NCBI RefSeq assembly: GCF_001641635.1
Contig: NZ_LUUB01000101.1
Coordinates: 28,472 to 92,471 of the forward strand
DNA length: 64,000 nt
Reading direction: 5' to 3'
Source: Bradyrhizobium centrolobii
GTDB taxonomy: Bacteria; Pseudomonadota; Alphaproteobacteria; Rhizobiales; Xanthobacteraceae
Below are positions 47,801 to 55,578 of the stretch, piece after piece (position 1 is the first letter of the stretch; each line of letters begins with the position of its first letter). The translations under genes and the position numbers were made by a program. The notes under the pieces are model-generated. The model made no database searches, was not told where the DNA came from, and saw only the letters and a program-made list of their open reading frames with translations.

Positions 47801-48023
47801 GCAGCTTCTTCTCAATGGGGTCGGCGACCTGGGTCTGCATCTCCTGCGCAGTCGCGCCCGGCCACATCACGGAGACGTTGACCACCTTCACCGTGAAGAA
47901 CGGATCCTCGGCACGCCCGAGCTTCTCGTAGGAGAAGAAGCCGGCAGCGCCGAGCACGATCATCAGGAACAGGACCAGCGTCGGATGGCTGACGGCCCAG
48001 GCCGAAAGGTTGAAGCGCTTCAT
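44886..48023 (-). CDS. RND efflux transporter permease
   Basis: A 1045-residue inner-membrane RND pump of the AcrB/HAE family, full length, with 12 membrane segments. It begins KRFNLSAWAVSHPTLVLFLM; the porter loops carry ATAQEMQTQVADPIEKKLQE, and the first large loop has DDAIIAVEMMV in segment TM4, where Asp residues carry protons. VLVDQIETD occurs in TM10. I start at 48023, with GGAG upstream; the extra 51 residues open further up are encoded by a repeat. It follows the adaptor gene and precedes a TetR gene. No outer-membrane channel gene is adjacent, so it probably uses a TolC-like protein encoded elsewhere. Confidence 0.94.
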   Translation of the reverse strand: MKRFNLSAWAVSHPTLVLFLMIVLGAAGFFSYEKLGRAEDPFFTVKVVNVSVMWPGATAQEMQTQVADPIEKKLQELPYFEKVQTYSKPAFTALQVTFRDNTPPKDVPYLFYLLRKKLVDVQGQLPSGILGPVVNDEFSDVDSILYMMTGDGADYAQLKKVSEGFRQRLLKVPGVTKVDVYGTQDERIYVEFSHAKLATLGITPQALFDSLAKQNNVTPAGTVETSSQRVPLRVTGALDGAKAVAETPVESNGRVFRLGDIATVTHGYVDPPSFVVRQEGKPAIGIGVVTAKGANILELGKEVEKATAEFMKAVPQGVDVELIADQPKVVEHAVGEFVHSFMEALVIVLFVSFLALGWRTGIVVALSVPLVLGIVFIVMNTMSLDLHRITLGALIIALGLLVDDAIIAVEMMVVKMEQGWDRIRAASFAWESTAFPMLTGTLVTAAGFLPIGFANSAVGEYAGSIFWIVAIALVASWFVAVIFTPYIGVKLLPDMKLHHNHDPHAVYETRMYRGLRAIVQWCVNHRITVVVATVGVFIASIVGFGHVQQQFFPLSERPELFLQLRLPEGTAFNVTEKAVKKAETLLKDDKDIATYTAYVGQGSPRFWLGLNPQLPNEAFAEIVIVAKGVEARERIKAKIENAAADGMLSEARVRVDRFNFGPPVGFPVQFRVIGPDANKVREIAYQVRDIMRQNKSVKDVQLDWNEQSPYLKLVVDQDRARAMGLTPQDVSQALSMLISGAQVTTVRDGIEKVGVVARAIPSERLDLGGVGDLTITSRNGVAVPLQQIAKIEYSHEEPILWRRNRDMAITVRSDVVDGVQAPDVTNQITPKLKAIKDNLEPAYRIEPGGAFEESAKGNASIFILFPVMVMVMLTLLMIQLQSFSRLILVFLTAPLGIVGASLGLNVASQPFGFVALLGLIALAGMIMRNTVILVDQIETDVSHGLTRREAIVEATVRRARPVVLTALAAILAMIPLSRSAFWGPMAITIMGGLFVATFLTLLYLPGLYALWFRKSLDEAGAGEEAAAPQHGSDAEPAIPLAEAAE

Positions 48024-48079
48024 CGCACTCTCCGTAAGACGATCCAATTGCCAAAAAACGACAGCCACTCTGTTCAACC

Positions 48080-48140
48080 CGTCATCGCAAGGCAGCGAAG
48101 CAATCCAGGGGGCTGGGCAAGTGCTGGATCGCTTCGCCGC
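48080..48140. repeat. Degraded family C repeat
   Basis: CGTCATCGCAAGGCAGCGAA GCAATCCAGG ... GTGCTGGATCGCTTCGCCGC. It has the same order as 25794-25873 but is truncated and mutated. It lies between the adaptor and pump genes. Confidence 0.6.
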
Positions 48141-48203
48141 TTCAGCCTTCGCGTAGGCGCTAGGGCCGAAACTCACCTCGCAACGACGGAACTCTTATTG
48201 TTT

Positions 48204-48272
48204 GAGCATGATCTTTTCGGAAAACCGCTACACACTTTGCGCTAGCGCGGCCCTCCGGGTCCGGATCATGCT
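48204..48272. repeat. Palindromic repeat GAGCATGATC ... GATCATGCTC (family I)
   Basis: GAGCATGATCTTTTCGGAAA ACCG at one end and TCCGGATCATGCTC at the other are inverse complements at the tips. It lies in the gap between the adaptor and pump genes and may attenuate read-through. Confidence 0.7.
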
Positions 48273-48279
48273 CCGCGCC

Positions 48280-49386
48280 TCAGAAAGACAGTGACGACAC
48301 GATCCGCACCTTCTGGCTCGGATCGAGCTTCTGCACGCCGAGGGCGACGATCCTGGCGGCCTCCGGTACGCCGCCCGTGATGACGACGTCGCTGCTCTCG
48401 TAGGACTTGACCGTGACCGGCTGCAGCGTAACCGCGCCGTTGTCGTCGACGACGTAGAACGAGGGCTTGCCGCCTTCGTTGAACAGCGCCGACAGCGGCA
48501 GCCGCGCGACGCGCTCGGTGGCGGCGTCCGACAGCGTCAGCGTCGCGGTCATGCCAAGCGCAACCTTGTCATCTGCCTCGGGCAGCGAGAACTTTGCGAG
48601 ATAGGTCCGCGTGGCCGGATCGGCGGCGGGCGCGATCTCGCGCAGCTTCGCTGCGTATTTCCTGTTGGGCTCCGACCAAAGAGTGACGCTGGCGACGCCC
48701 GACTTGGCGCGTTCGACCAGCGTCTCAGGGATCGCGACGACCGCTTCCTTCTCGGCAAAGCGGGCGACGCGGATCGAGGCCTGGCCCGCGGCGACCACCT
48801 GGCCGGGCTCGATCAGCGTTGCGGTGACGACGCCACGGGCGTCGGCAACGAGCGTCGCGTAGGAAAGGGAATTGTTGGTCAGTTCGACGGAGCGCTCGGC
48901 CCGGTTCAGGCGCGCACGCGCCTCGTCAGCGGCGGCACGGCTCGAATCCATCTGGGCGTCGGTGGTCCAGCCCTTGGCCTTCAGATCCTTGGCGCGCTGC
49001 TCGGCGGCAGCGGCCTGGGCGAGTACGCCTGTTGCGGCGGTCTGCTCGGCCACGGCCTGCTCGGCCTGAAGCTTCAGGTCGACCTCGTCGAGGGTCGCGA
49101 GCGGCTGACCGACCTCGACCGTCTGGCCGACTTCGACCAGGCGCTTGGCGACCTTTCCGGCGACGCGGAAGCCGAGGTCGCTCTCGATCCGGGGCTTGAT
49201 GGTGCCGACGAAGCTGCGCTCCGGCGTTTCGGCCTCGTAATGAGCGGTGGCGACCAGGACCGGCCGCGGCGGTTCAGCCTTCTCGGCCACGGTGTCATTG
49301 CATCCGGCCAGCGCAACCGCCATCAGGGCCAGCGAAGCGCCTGCCAAGAGCTTGGAATAGCTCGACAAAACCGACCGGACGAACAT
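48280..49386 (-). CDS. RND efflux periplasmic adaptor (lipoprotein)
   Basis: A 368-residue membrane fusion protein linking the RND pump to an outer-membrane channel. The lipobox LAGC (in MAVALAGCNDTVA) marks lipidation. A lipoyl/hairpin region follows (FRVAGKVAKRLVEVGQTVEV, then an Ala-rich coiled-coil segment QAVAEQTAATGVLAQAAAAE), then beta-barrel and membrane-proximal domains (LATRTYLAKFSLPEADDKVAL). The ATG at 49386 has AGGAG eight bases upstream; a GTG three codons earlier is too close to it. It is the first gene of the efflux operon. Confidence 0.93.
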   Translation of the reverse strand: MFVRSVLSSYSKLLAGASLALMAVALAGCNDTVAEKAEPPRPVLVATAHYEAETPERSFVGTIKPRIESDLGFRVAGKVAKRLVEVGQTVEVGQPLATLDEVDLKLQAEQAVAEQTAATGVLAQAAAAEQRAKDLKAKGWTTDAQMDSSRAAADEARARLNRAERSVELTNNSLSYATLVADARGVVTATLIEPGQVVAAGQASIRVARFAEKEAVVAIPETLVERAKSGVASVTLWSEPNRKYAAKLREIAPAADPATRTYLAKFSLPEADDKVALGMTATLTLSDAATERVARLPLSALFNEGGKPSFYVVDDNGAVTLQPVTVKSYESSDVVITGGVPEAARIVALGVQKLDPSQKVRIVSSLSF

Positions 49387-49423
49387 CGGAGACACTCCTG
49401 TTTCTGTGTTCCGGAGAAATGTC

Positions 49424-49457
49424 GACTAATCACTGATAAAAGTCAATAATCGTCAGT
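49424..49457 (-). promoter_or_regulatory. Candidate efflux promoter and TetR operator
   Basis: On the minus strand TTGACT (49446-49441) could be a -35 box with GACATT 17 bases later. Interlaced inverted repeats GACT ... AGTC (49424-49444) and ACTGA ... TCAGT (49432-49457) overlap it, a usual layout for a TetR-family operator. This is inference only. Confidence 0.35.
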
Positions 49458-49606
49458 CATCAGGAAAGCGTGATCATTAAGGGATGGTAAGGATGTAAGA
49501 CCGGTCAAACAGTTAGCTTGGGTGTGACGTCTGGTCGCGTAAGCGACGGTCCGAGCAGCCCGACTGAAACGGCTTGCGCCGCAGTGATTCCTGGACACGC
49601 GAAGCC

Positions 49607-49704
49607 GGTAGGGTAGGCAAAGCGAAGCGTGCCCACCACGCCTGTCGCCATTCGGGAAGATGGTGGGCACGGCGCGAAAAGCGCGCCTTTGCCCACCCTA
49701 TGGA
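49607..49704. repeat. Palindromic repeat GTAGGGTGGGCA type (family F) copy 1
   Basis: GTAGGGTAGGCAAAGCGAAG ... GTGCCCACCA, spacer, TGGTGGGCAC ... CTTTGCCCACCCTA. The second copy is at 51650-51740. Confidence 0.8.
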
Positions 49705-49714
49705 GCCAACAGCC

Positions 49715-49801
49715 TGTAGCCCGGATGGAGCGTAGCGTAATCCGGGTTGCCGACCGACAGCCTGCCCCATCCCGGATTTCGCTTCGCTCCATCCGGGCTT
49801 C
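49715..49801. repeat. Palindromic repeat AGCCCGGATGGAGCG (family G)
   Basis: AGCCCGGATGGAGCGTAGCG ... and the inverse CGCTTCGCTCCATCCGGGCT. With 49607-49704 and the efflux control region it accounts for the 49387-49812 gap. Confidence 0.8.
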
Positions 49802-49812
49802 TGCTTGAGACA

Positions 49813-51156
49813 TCACCGCGCCTGATCGGCGAACTCGTGCTTGCTCTCGTGGCCGCCGGCGAAGACCAGAATGCCGGCGATCAGCGGCAGGATGGCAAGC
49901 ACCAGAAGGCCGGTCGAGGTCTGGCCCGTGGCCTCCTTGACCCATCCAATCAGATACGGCCCGGCGAAGCCGGCGAGATTGCCGATCGAATTGATCAGGG
50001 CGATGGCGCCGGCGGCCGCCATGCCGGAGAGCCAGGCGGTGGGCAGGGTCCAGAACACCCCGAAGCAGCAGAACACGCCGATCGCAGCCACCGTCAGCGC
50101 CACCATCGTCAGGGTGGGATCGGTGAGATAGGAGGAGATCCCGAGTGCGACGGCGGTGAGCAGCAGCGGCGCGCCGACATGCATGACGCGCTCGCGCGTG
50201 GCGTCCGAATGCCGCGCCCACAGGATCATCGCGATGGTGCCGAACAGATACGGGATCGCGGTGACGAAGCCGGTCTGCGCGTTGGTGAGGCCGAAGGCCT
50301 TGACGATCTGCGGCAGCCAGAACTGCATGCCATAGAGCGCACCGACGAAGCCGAAATAGATCAGGCTGAGCGCGATCACCTTGGGCGAGGACAAGGCTTC
50401 GCCGAGCGACAGGTGCTTCACGGCCTGCTTGGCCGCGACCTCTGAATCGAGCCTGGCCTTGAGCCAGGCCTTCTGCTCGGCCGAGAGCCAGTCCGCCTTT
50501 TCGGGCTTATCGGTGAGGTAGAACCAGGTGACGATGCCGAGCAGCACCGAGGGGATGCCCTCGAGGATGAACAGCCACTGCCAGCCCCTCAGGCCCATCA
50601 CGCCATCGAGCCCGAGCAGCAGGCCCGAGATCGGCGCGCCGATCACTGTCGAGACCGGCACCGCGATGGCGAAGGCCGCGAGGAAGCGCGCGCGGTATTC
50701 GGCCGGGTACCAATAGGTGAGATAGAGGATGATGCCGGGAAAGAAGCCGGCCTCGGCGACGCCGAGCAGGAAGCGCAGGACGTAGAAGCTCGTCACGCCG
50801 CTCACCAGCGCCATCAGCGCCGAGATGATGCCCCAGGTCACCATGATGCGGGCGATCCAGCGGCTGGCGCCGAACTTTTCCAGCGCCAGATTGCTCGGCA
50901 CCTCGAAGATGAAATAGCCGATGAAGAAGATGCCCGCGCCCCAGGAGAAGATCAGGGGCGTGAACTTCAGCTCGGCATTCATGGTCAGCGCGGCGAAGCC
51001 GAGATTGACGCGGTCGAGATAGGAGAAGAAGTAGGCCAGCACCAGGAACGGAATCAGGCGCCAGGAGATGGCGCGGATAGTCGAGGTCTCGATTTCGCTC
51101 TTGCTGGTATTCTTGGCGCTGCCGGCGGAACCGGCAAAGGTCGTGGTCTGGCTCAT
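49813..51156 (-). CDS. MFS transporter (anion:cation symporter type)
   Basis: A 447-residue major facilitator of the ACS/phthalate-permease group with 12 predicted segments. TM1 is LIPFLVLAYFFSYLDRVNLG with the family DRVN motif; the loop 2-3 region is FEVPSNLALEKFGASRWIAR, and WYPAEYRARFLAAFAIAVP follows. It probably imports an organic acid or sugar acid; the substrate is unknown. GGGGGGAAGCC precedes the ATG. The strand is open well upstream of this start, but that extension is antisense to the DUF2809 gene and is not family-like. No catabolic partner gene is nearby. Confidence 0.9.
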   Translation of the reverse strand: MSQTTTFAGSAGSAKNTSKSEIETSTIRAISWRLIPFLVLAYFFSYLDRVNLGFAALTMNAELKFTPLIFSWGAGIFFIGYFIFEVPSNLALEKFGASRWIARIMVTWGIISALMALVSGVTSFYVLRFLLGVAEAGFFPGIILYLTYWYPAEYRARFLAAFAIAVPVSTVIGAPISGLLLGLDGVMGLRGWQWLFILEGIPSVLLGIVTWFYLTDKPEKADWLSAEQKAWLKARLDSEVAAKQAVKHLSLGEALSSPKVIALSLIYFGFVGALYGMQFWLPQIVKAFGLTNAQTGFVTAIPYLFGTIAMILWARHSDATRERVMHVGAPLLLTAVALGISSYLTDPTLTMVALTVAAIGVFCCFGVFWTLPTAWLSGMAAAGAIALINSIGNLAGFAGPYLIGWVKEATGQTSTGLLVLAILPLIAGILVFAGGHESKHEFADQAR

Positions 51157-51235
51157 GGCTTCCCCCCGGGTTGTTGCTTTTTTAAGGCTAGGGGCGGTTT
51201 TGAGCATCGCGGGCAAAGAGTCAATGGAGCGAGCA

Positions 51236-51673
51236 ATGCACGGGGCGCAGCCGCATAAACCCGTTCGGACGTCCCTGCTCCGCGCGGCACTCGCCTTCGC
51301 CGTGATCGTCTGCGGGCTAGCCTTACGCTGGTACGGCTTTCCGTTCGGCCTTCCCGCCTTCATCGTGAAGTATGGCGGCTCGCTGCTGTGGGCGACCATG
51401 GTGTTCCTCATGGTTGGGGTTTTGGTGCCGCGCCTGACACGGCTGCCGATCGCAGCCATCGCCACTGCCATTGCGGTCGTGGTCGAGTTCTCCCGGCTGG
51501 TGCATGCACCGTGGCTCGATGCATTCCGGCTCACCACTGCAGGCGCCCTGCTGCTCGGCCGCTTCTTCTCGCTATGGAATTTGATGGCTCACGCGGTCGG
51601 CATTGCGTTCGGCGTTTGGCTCGACCGTCTCGTCGAGATGCGTAGTCTCGTAGGGTGGGCAAAGGCGCCTTAG
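51236..51673 (+). CDS. DUF2809 domain-containing membrane protein
   Basis: A 145-residue integral membrane protein of the DUF2809 family with four predicted segments (LLRAALAFAVIVCGLALRWY, LWATMVFLMVGVLVPRLT, LPIAAIATAIAVVVEFSRLV, LGRFFSLWNLMAHAVGIAFG). Family pattern YGGSLLWATMVF is visible. I place the start at the ATG at 51236 (GGAG six bases upstream); an ATG at 51224 is the alternative. The last residues, about RSLVGWAKAP, are encoded by a family F repeat, so the C-terminus ends inside inserted repeat DNA. It is divergent from the MFS gene. Function unknown. Confidence 0.8.
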   Translation: MHGAQPHKPVRTSLLRAALAFAVIVCGLALRWYGFPFGLPAFIVKYGGSLLWATMVFLMVGVLVPRLTRLPIAAIATAIAVVVEFSRLVHAPWLDAFRLTTAGALLLGRFFSLWNLMAHAVGIAFGVWLDRLVEMRSLVGWAKAP

Positions 51674-51740
51674 CGCCGTGCCCACCACTTTTCCTTTACG
51701 GAGGTAGCAGTGGTGGGCACGCTTCGCTTTGCCCACCCTG
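51650..51740. repeat. Palindromic repeat family F copy 2, overlapping the DUF2809 3' end
   Basis: GTAGGGTGGGCAAAGGCGCC ... GTGCCCACCA, spacer, TGGTGGGCACGCTTCGCTTT GCCCACCCTG. The first 24 bases are inside the DUF2809 gene and include its stop. Confidence 0.85.
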
Positions 51741-51767
51741 CGAGTCCAAGGTCGGCGGCGACCAATT

Positions 51768-52934
51768 TCACTCCGCCAATTGAAACCGCTCGAAGCGAGC
51801 GAGCTCGTCCTCGATTTTCTGCTTCAGCTCTTTGCGCCCCGCCGTCTTCTTCCCCTCCCCGACCCAGGTCCATTTCTGCATCAAGAGCTTCTTGTTCTGC
51901 CGGTCGGTTTTGAGGTCGAGCGCGGCGACGATCTCGTCGCCGACCAGCACGGGGAGCGCGAAATAACCGAACTTGCGCTTGGGCTTCGGCACATAGGCTT
52001 CGAACAGATGGTTGTAGCCGAAGATGAGATTGGTGCGCTTGCGCTGGATGATCAGGGGATCGAACGGCGACAGGATATGGACGAGATCGGGTGAAATCGC
52101 CTCACCGTTCGCTTCGAGCGAGGCCGGCGCAGCCCAATGCTCCTGCTTGCCGGCGCCGTCGATCGCGACGGAGACGAGATCGCCGCGGCGGACGCGCGCG
52201 GCGATCAGGCGCGCCACCGCCTTCTTGCTCGGCGCATCGAGATGGCAGACCGAATCGAGGCTCACGACGCCCTGCGAGCGCAACGCCCGATCGAGCAAAT
52301 AGGCCGTTAGGTCCTTTGTCGACGCCGGCTTCGGCAGCTTGTCCCAGCCGAAATGGCGCGCCATCAGCTCGTAGGTCTTGAGCATGCCCTGGCGCTCGCT
52401 GATGGTCACGACGCCGGTATAGAAGGCGAGCTGCAACGCCCGCTTCGAGGGCTTGCGGCTCTGCCACAAATGCTCCTTCTCGGTGAGCACGTCATCTTCG
52501 ATGTCGCGGATCGTCAACGGGCCGGCGCGGACCAGCCGCATCACCTTGCGCATGTCGGCCGGCGTCACCGAGGCATACCATTTGTGCCCGTCGCGGCGGT
52601 GCTCGCGCATCGCCGGCAGGAAGAAACGGAAATCATTCGTCGGCACGTAGGACAGCGCATGCGTCCAGTATTCGAACACGCTCTTGTCGACGCTCTGGGC
52701 ATGACGCAGATCGGCGCGGCGGTAGGACGGGATGCGGCTATAGAGGATGTGATGATGACAGCGCTCGATCACGTTGATGGTGTCGATCTGCACGTAGCCG
52801 AGATGCGCGATCGCATCGGCAACAGCTAACGCGCCATCCCCGAACGGGCTGCGCACGTCCAGCCGCTGGGCGTGCAGCCAGATCTGCCGGACCTGTGTCG
52901 TGGTGAGTGGAAGCGGTTTTGGCGCGCGGGACAT
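51768..52934 (-). CDS. Winged-helix DNA glycosylase, AlkZ/YcaQ family
   Basis: A 388-residue protein of the HTH_42 (YcaQ/AlkZ) family, DNA glycosylases that excise bulky or crosslinked alkyl adducts. Repeated winged helices make up the fold. The catalytic QxD motif is at residues 49-51 (GYVQIDTINVIERCHHHILY). Other family blocks are FEYWTHALSYVPTNDFRFF, LSPFDPLIIQRKR and KKLLMQKWTWVGEGK. I use the ATG opening MSRAPKPLPLT at 52934; the frame extends further but is not family-like. The lesion specificity cannot be set from sequence. It looks monocistronic. Confidence 0.85.
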   Translation of the reverse strand: MSRAPKPLPLTTTQVRQIWLHAQRLDVRSPFGDGALAVADAIAHLGYVQIDTINVIERCHHHILYSRIPSYRRADLRHAQSVDKSVFEYWTHALSYVPTNDFRFFLPAMREHRRDGHKWYASVTPADMRKVMRLVRAGPLTIRDIEDDVLTEKEHLWQSRKPSKRALQLAFYTGVVTISERQGMLKTYELMARHFGWDKLPKPASTKDLTAYLLDRALRSQGVVSLDSVCHLDAPSKKAVARLIAARVRRGDLVSVAIDGAGKQEHWAAPASLEANGEAISPDLVHILSPFDPLIIQRKRTNLIFGYNHLFEAYVPKPKRKFGYFALPVLVGDEIVAALDLKTDRQNKKLLMQKWTWVGEGKKTAGRKELKQKIEDELARFERFQLAE

Positions 52935-52998
52935 TGCAAAGGGCAATGTAGCGGGATTCGCGCCGAGAGGAAGAAGCGGACAATAAGGCGAACCCAGG

Positions 52999-53033
52999 AA
53001 AAAAGCCGCGCTGCCATCTGCTGACAGCGCGGC
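52999..53033 (-). terminator. Intrinsic terminator after the 53150 gene
   Basis: Minus strand: GCCGCGCTG, an 11-base loop, CAGCGCGGC, then TTTTTT (53004-52999). Classical form. Confidence 0.85.
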
Positions 53034-53149
53034 CGGACGATGCGCGCTGTTCGCCGGCATCGTGCCGGCCTTCGCAGCCGTGCGTTCCCGAGCGAGTGCG
53101 TTTTGCGGAGACGACAATTTTCTTGCTGAGCGCGCGAAGGCGCGAGCGA

Positions 53150-53464
53150 TCAGCGGCCGTCCTTCGGCGTCCTGGACCGTTCGCCGACGCTGCCGGTGGC
53201 GATGTCGGGCTCGCAGGCGGCCTTGCCCCGCTCGGCCGCCTGGCAGCGATAGACGCTGCCGGTGAGCCGATCGACCAGCCACATGTTCTCTTCGGTCGAA
53301 CCTTCGATGCCGACATAGCGGCTGGTGAGACCCGTGATCAGGGTCGACACCAGGATCGCCAAGGCGATCATCGCCGCGCCGATATAGACGGGCGTCGCGC
53401 TCAGGAAGATTGTCCGATCCGGCGGGCCGCCACGATAGAACTGATAGTCACTCGGCCTCTGCAC
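53150..53464 (-). CDS. Single-pass membrane protein of unknown function
   Basis: A 104-residue protein with one membrane helix in TPVYIGAAMIALAILVSTLI, then a region with two Cys (VYRCQAAERGKAACEPD) that could pair in the periplasm. I do not recognise the family. The start is uncertain: GTG at 53464 opens VQRPSDYQFYRGGPPDRTIF, with GGGAG rather far (13 bases) upstream; the frame is open further and an ATG near 53557 would add an Arg-rich stretch. It ends before a clear terminator and follows the caspase gene on the same strand after that gene's own terminator. Confidence 0.55.
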   Translation of the reverse strand: MQRPSDYQFYRGGPPDRTIFLSATPVYIGAAMIALAILVSTLITGLTSRYVGIEGSTEENMWLVDRLTGSVYRCQAAERGKAACEPDIATGSVGERSRTPKDGR

Positions 53465-53605
53465 TGGATGGAACTCAGCTCCCTTTGTTGGCGGGTGGTG
53501 GAACAAGAGTTTTGCTAGGCCCGCATCTGGCCGAATTCTTGTTCGCAGGCAGGCCATCACGCGACGGCTTTGCGACGATCGATGAGCGCAGGTTTCCCGA
53601 CATGC

Positions 53606-53630
53606 AAGGCGGCCCGGACCGGGCCGCCTT
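53606..53630 (-). terminator. Terminator-like hairpin after the caspase-like gene
   Basis: AAGGCGGCCC, loop GGACC, GGGCCGCCTT: a perfect 10-bp stem 19 bases past the stop. No strong T-run follows. Confidence 0.65.
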
Positions 53631-53648
53631 CGCCTCACTCTCTGCTTC

Positions 53649-55064
53649 TCAGCGGCGGCCGAACAATCCGCCCATCATGCCGCCGAGCAGGCCGCCGGGG
53701 CCGCCCATCGGGCCGCCACCGCCACCCCCACTATAATGACGCCGGCCGCCACCACCGGAGGAACGACGACGCACAGGCTCGTCGTCCGCCTGCTCGGAGG
53801 AGGCCGCGCGGGCCGAGACGATCTCCGACAGCAACGCCTTGTGCTGGAGCTTGTTGAGGTATCCGGTTGCGGGATAGCCGCGTGCCGCCTGCCAGCGCTT
53901 GATCACGGAACGGGTCTCGTCGTCGAACTTCCCGGTCGCCTTGACGTCGAAGCCGAGCCCGATGAGGCGGCGCTGCACGTCGCGGCGCTGGCCCTTGTCG
54001 AGACCGATCTGGTCTTCGGACACCTGGTTGGCTTCTTCGGTGAAGGTCGCGGGATCGATCCCGGCCGACAGATTGCGGGTGGTGCTGGACGGTCCATCCT
54101 GCAACGCCGCGATGCGGGCGAGCGCGAGCGACTTGAACGTGCCGTTCGGATAGTTGGTGAGATAGGCGTTGAGCTCTTCCACCTTGTTGGAGTCCTTGAT
54201 CGAGCGCCAGAACTCGAGCTCGATGTCGGAGCCTTGCTTGGTCGCGGTCGACACCGGCGCGTTCGACGTTTCGGTGGTGACCGCAGCCGGCGCGCCAACC
54301 GGATTGAGATAGACGTTGCCGGTGAGGTTGGTGTGCCCCCAGGGCAATTGCCCCTTATTGGTCTCGTCGCTGACCTGGGCACGAACCTTGGTCATCGCCT
54401 GCTGGATCTCGACGCCTGGCTGAGCAATATTGGCGATGAGGGCCCGGGTGAACGGGCTGTTGGTGCCGGCCTCGCCGTCGAGCGCGGTCTGGCCGGGGCC
54501 GGTGGCAAAGGCAATCAGTGTGCCCTCGCCCGACTTCATCTCGGCAAGGCCAGTCTGCACGTTGACGGAGCGGGTTGCCTTGGCCGAACGGATCTTCGCG
54601 GCGAACGGGTTATCACGGCAGGCGTCCAGGAACACCAGTTTCACCTTCGCATCCGCCATGGTCTGATCGAGCGTGATGTCGACATTGATCGCCGCGCCCA
54701 GCTTGACGTCCATCTCGGATTTCAGGTCGGCGTCGATCGGCAACAGGTAGTTGACGCCGTTCACGGCGATCCCGTGGCCGGCATAGAAGAACACGGCGAC
54801 ATCGGCGCCCTCGCTCTTCTTGCCGAACTCCAAAAGCTTTGCAGTCATGGCGTCGCGGGTGAGGTTGGAGCCCTCGACGACATCGAAGCCGACATTGCGC
54901 AGCACCCTGGCCATCGACTTGGAATCGATCGCCGGGTTGGGGAGCTGCGGGACATTCTTGTAAGCGGCGTTGCCGACCACGAAGGCGACGCGCTTGTCGG
55001 CGAAAGCCGCGTTGCCGCTGACAATAAATGCTGCGACTGAAATTGCTGCGATCAAGAAGCGCAT
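53649..55064 (-). CDS. Exported caspase-family (C14) protein with peptidoglycan-binding domain
   Basis: A 471-residue protein. The signal peptide MRFLIAAISVAAFIVSGNAA FA precedes a caspase-like domain with the catalytic dyad in FFYAGHGIAVNG (His97) and VFLDACRDNPF (Cys149). A linker with a WRSIKDSNKVEELNAYLTNY TPR-like element is followed by a peptidoglycan-binding domain (about 365-425; QRRDVQRRLIGLGFDVKATG) and a Gly-rich tail (RRSSGGGGRRHYSGGGGGGP). The ATG at 55064 has GGGGAG eight bases upstream. Export plus wall binding suggests a periplasmic protease-like role; the substrate is unknown. Bacterial members of this family are poorly characterised. Confidence 0.88.
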   Translation of the reverse strand: MRFLIAAISVAAFIVSGNAAFADKRVAFVVGNAAYKNVPQLPNPAIDSKSMARVLRNVGFDVVEGSNLTRDAMTAKLLEFGKKSEGADVAVFFYAGHGIAVNGVNYLLPIDADLKSEMDVKLGAAINVDITLDQTMADAKVKLVFLDACRDNPFAAKIRSAKATRSVNVQTGLAEMKSGEGTLIAFATGPGQTALDGEAGTNSPFTRALIANIAQPGVEIQQAMTKVRAQVSDETNKGQLPWGHTNLTGNVYLNPVGAPAAVTTETSNAPVSTATKQGSDIELEFWRSIKDSNKVEELNAYLTNYPNGTFKSLALARIAALQDGPSSTTRNLSAGIDPATFTEEANQVSEDQIGLDKGQRRDVQRRLIGLGFDVKATGKFDDETRSVIKRWQAARGYPATGYLNKLQHKALLSEIVSARAASSEQADDEPVRRRSSGGGGRRHYSGGGGGGPMGGPGGLLGGMMGGLFGRR

Positions 55065-55578
55065 GAGCATTCTCCCCTGATCCAAACTTCTTCGCTGCCA
55101 TCGGATCGAATTAAGCGATCCGATGGGAGCAATCTGATCCAATTCACGACAACGCACTGTGAGCTGGATCACCCAGGGATTTCAGCTGCTCGAACCGAGC
55201 TGAAAGACGCTGCGACGGTTACTGTTCGGGCTGCTGACGCAGCGGGCAACAACGACTGGTGACGAGCAATGACAGCGAGATTGTACCCGCCATCGTCCCG
55301 AGTCCAGCGAGTTGCTGAAATCGACGTCGAAAAGGCGAGGTAGAGCTGCACTCCGGCGAGTGAGACAGCGTTACTTCCCGACACGAGCCTTTGCTGCCTC
55401 GATGGTAGGCCGCTGCCACTCGCTGGACACGCCGTGGATGCCGATCGGCTCCGGCGCTAAGATGCACATGGAATTTCCGGCCACTTCTGAATGTGACCCG
55501 AATCACATCAAGGCAATTGAACCCTGCCTATGCTCGCAGCATCAAATCGCCATCGGGCGTCACAGCGAGGATACGACA
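55065..55578. other. 514-base divergent gap between caspase-like and OmpA-family genes
   Basis: No reliable gene. I note a hairpin TTTCAGCT ... AGCTGAAA (55180-55205). An open stretch from 55312 in the OmpA frame is not signal-like. Promoters for both flanking genes must lie here, but I cannot place them. Confidence 0.4.

Noticed and set aside
48024..48176. 51-residue N-terminal extension of the RND pump
   Set aside because: Encoded by the degraded family C repeat and not signal- or RND-like; the ATG at 48023 has a ribosome binding site and the normal RND start.
45840..48245. Plus-strand open frame of 801 codons opposite the RND pump
   Set aside because: Asp/Arg/His-rich shadow of the RND gene; no start signal or domain.
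55180..55205. GGTTCGA inside a hairpin, resembling a tRNA T-loop
   Set aside because: The stem is 8 bp rather than 5, and no acceptor, D or anticodon arms are found around it.
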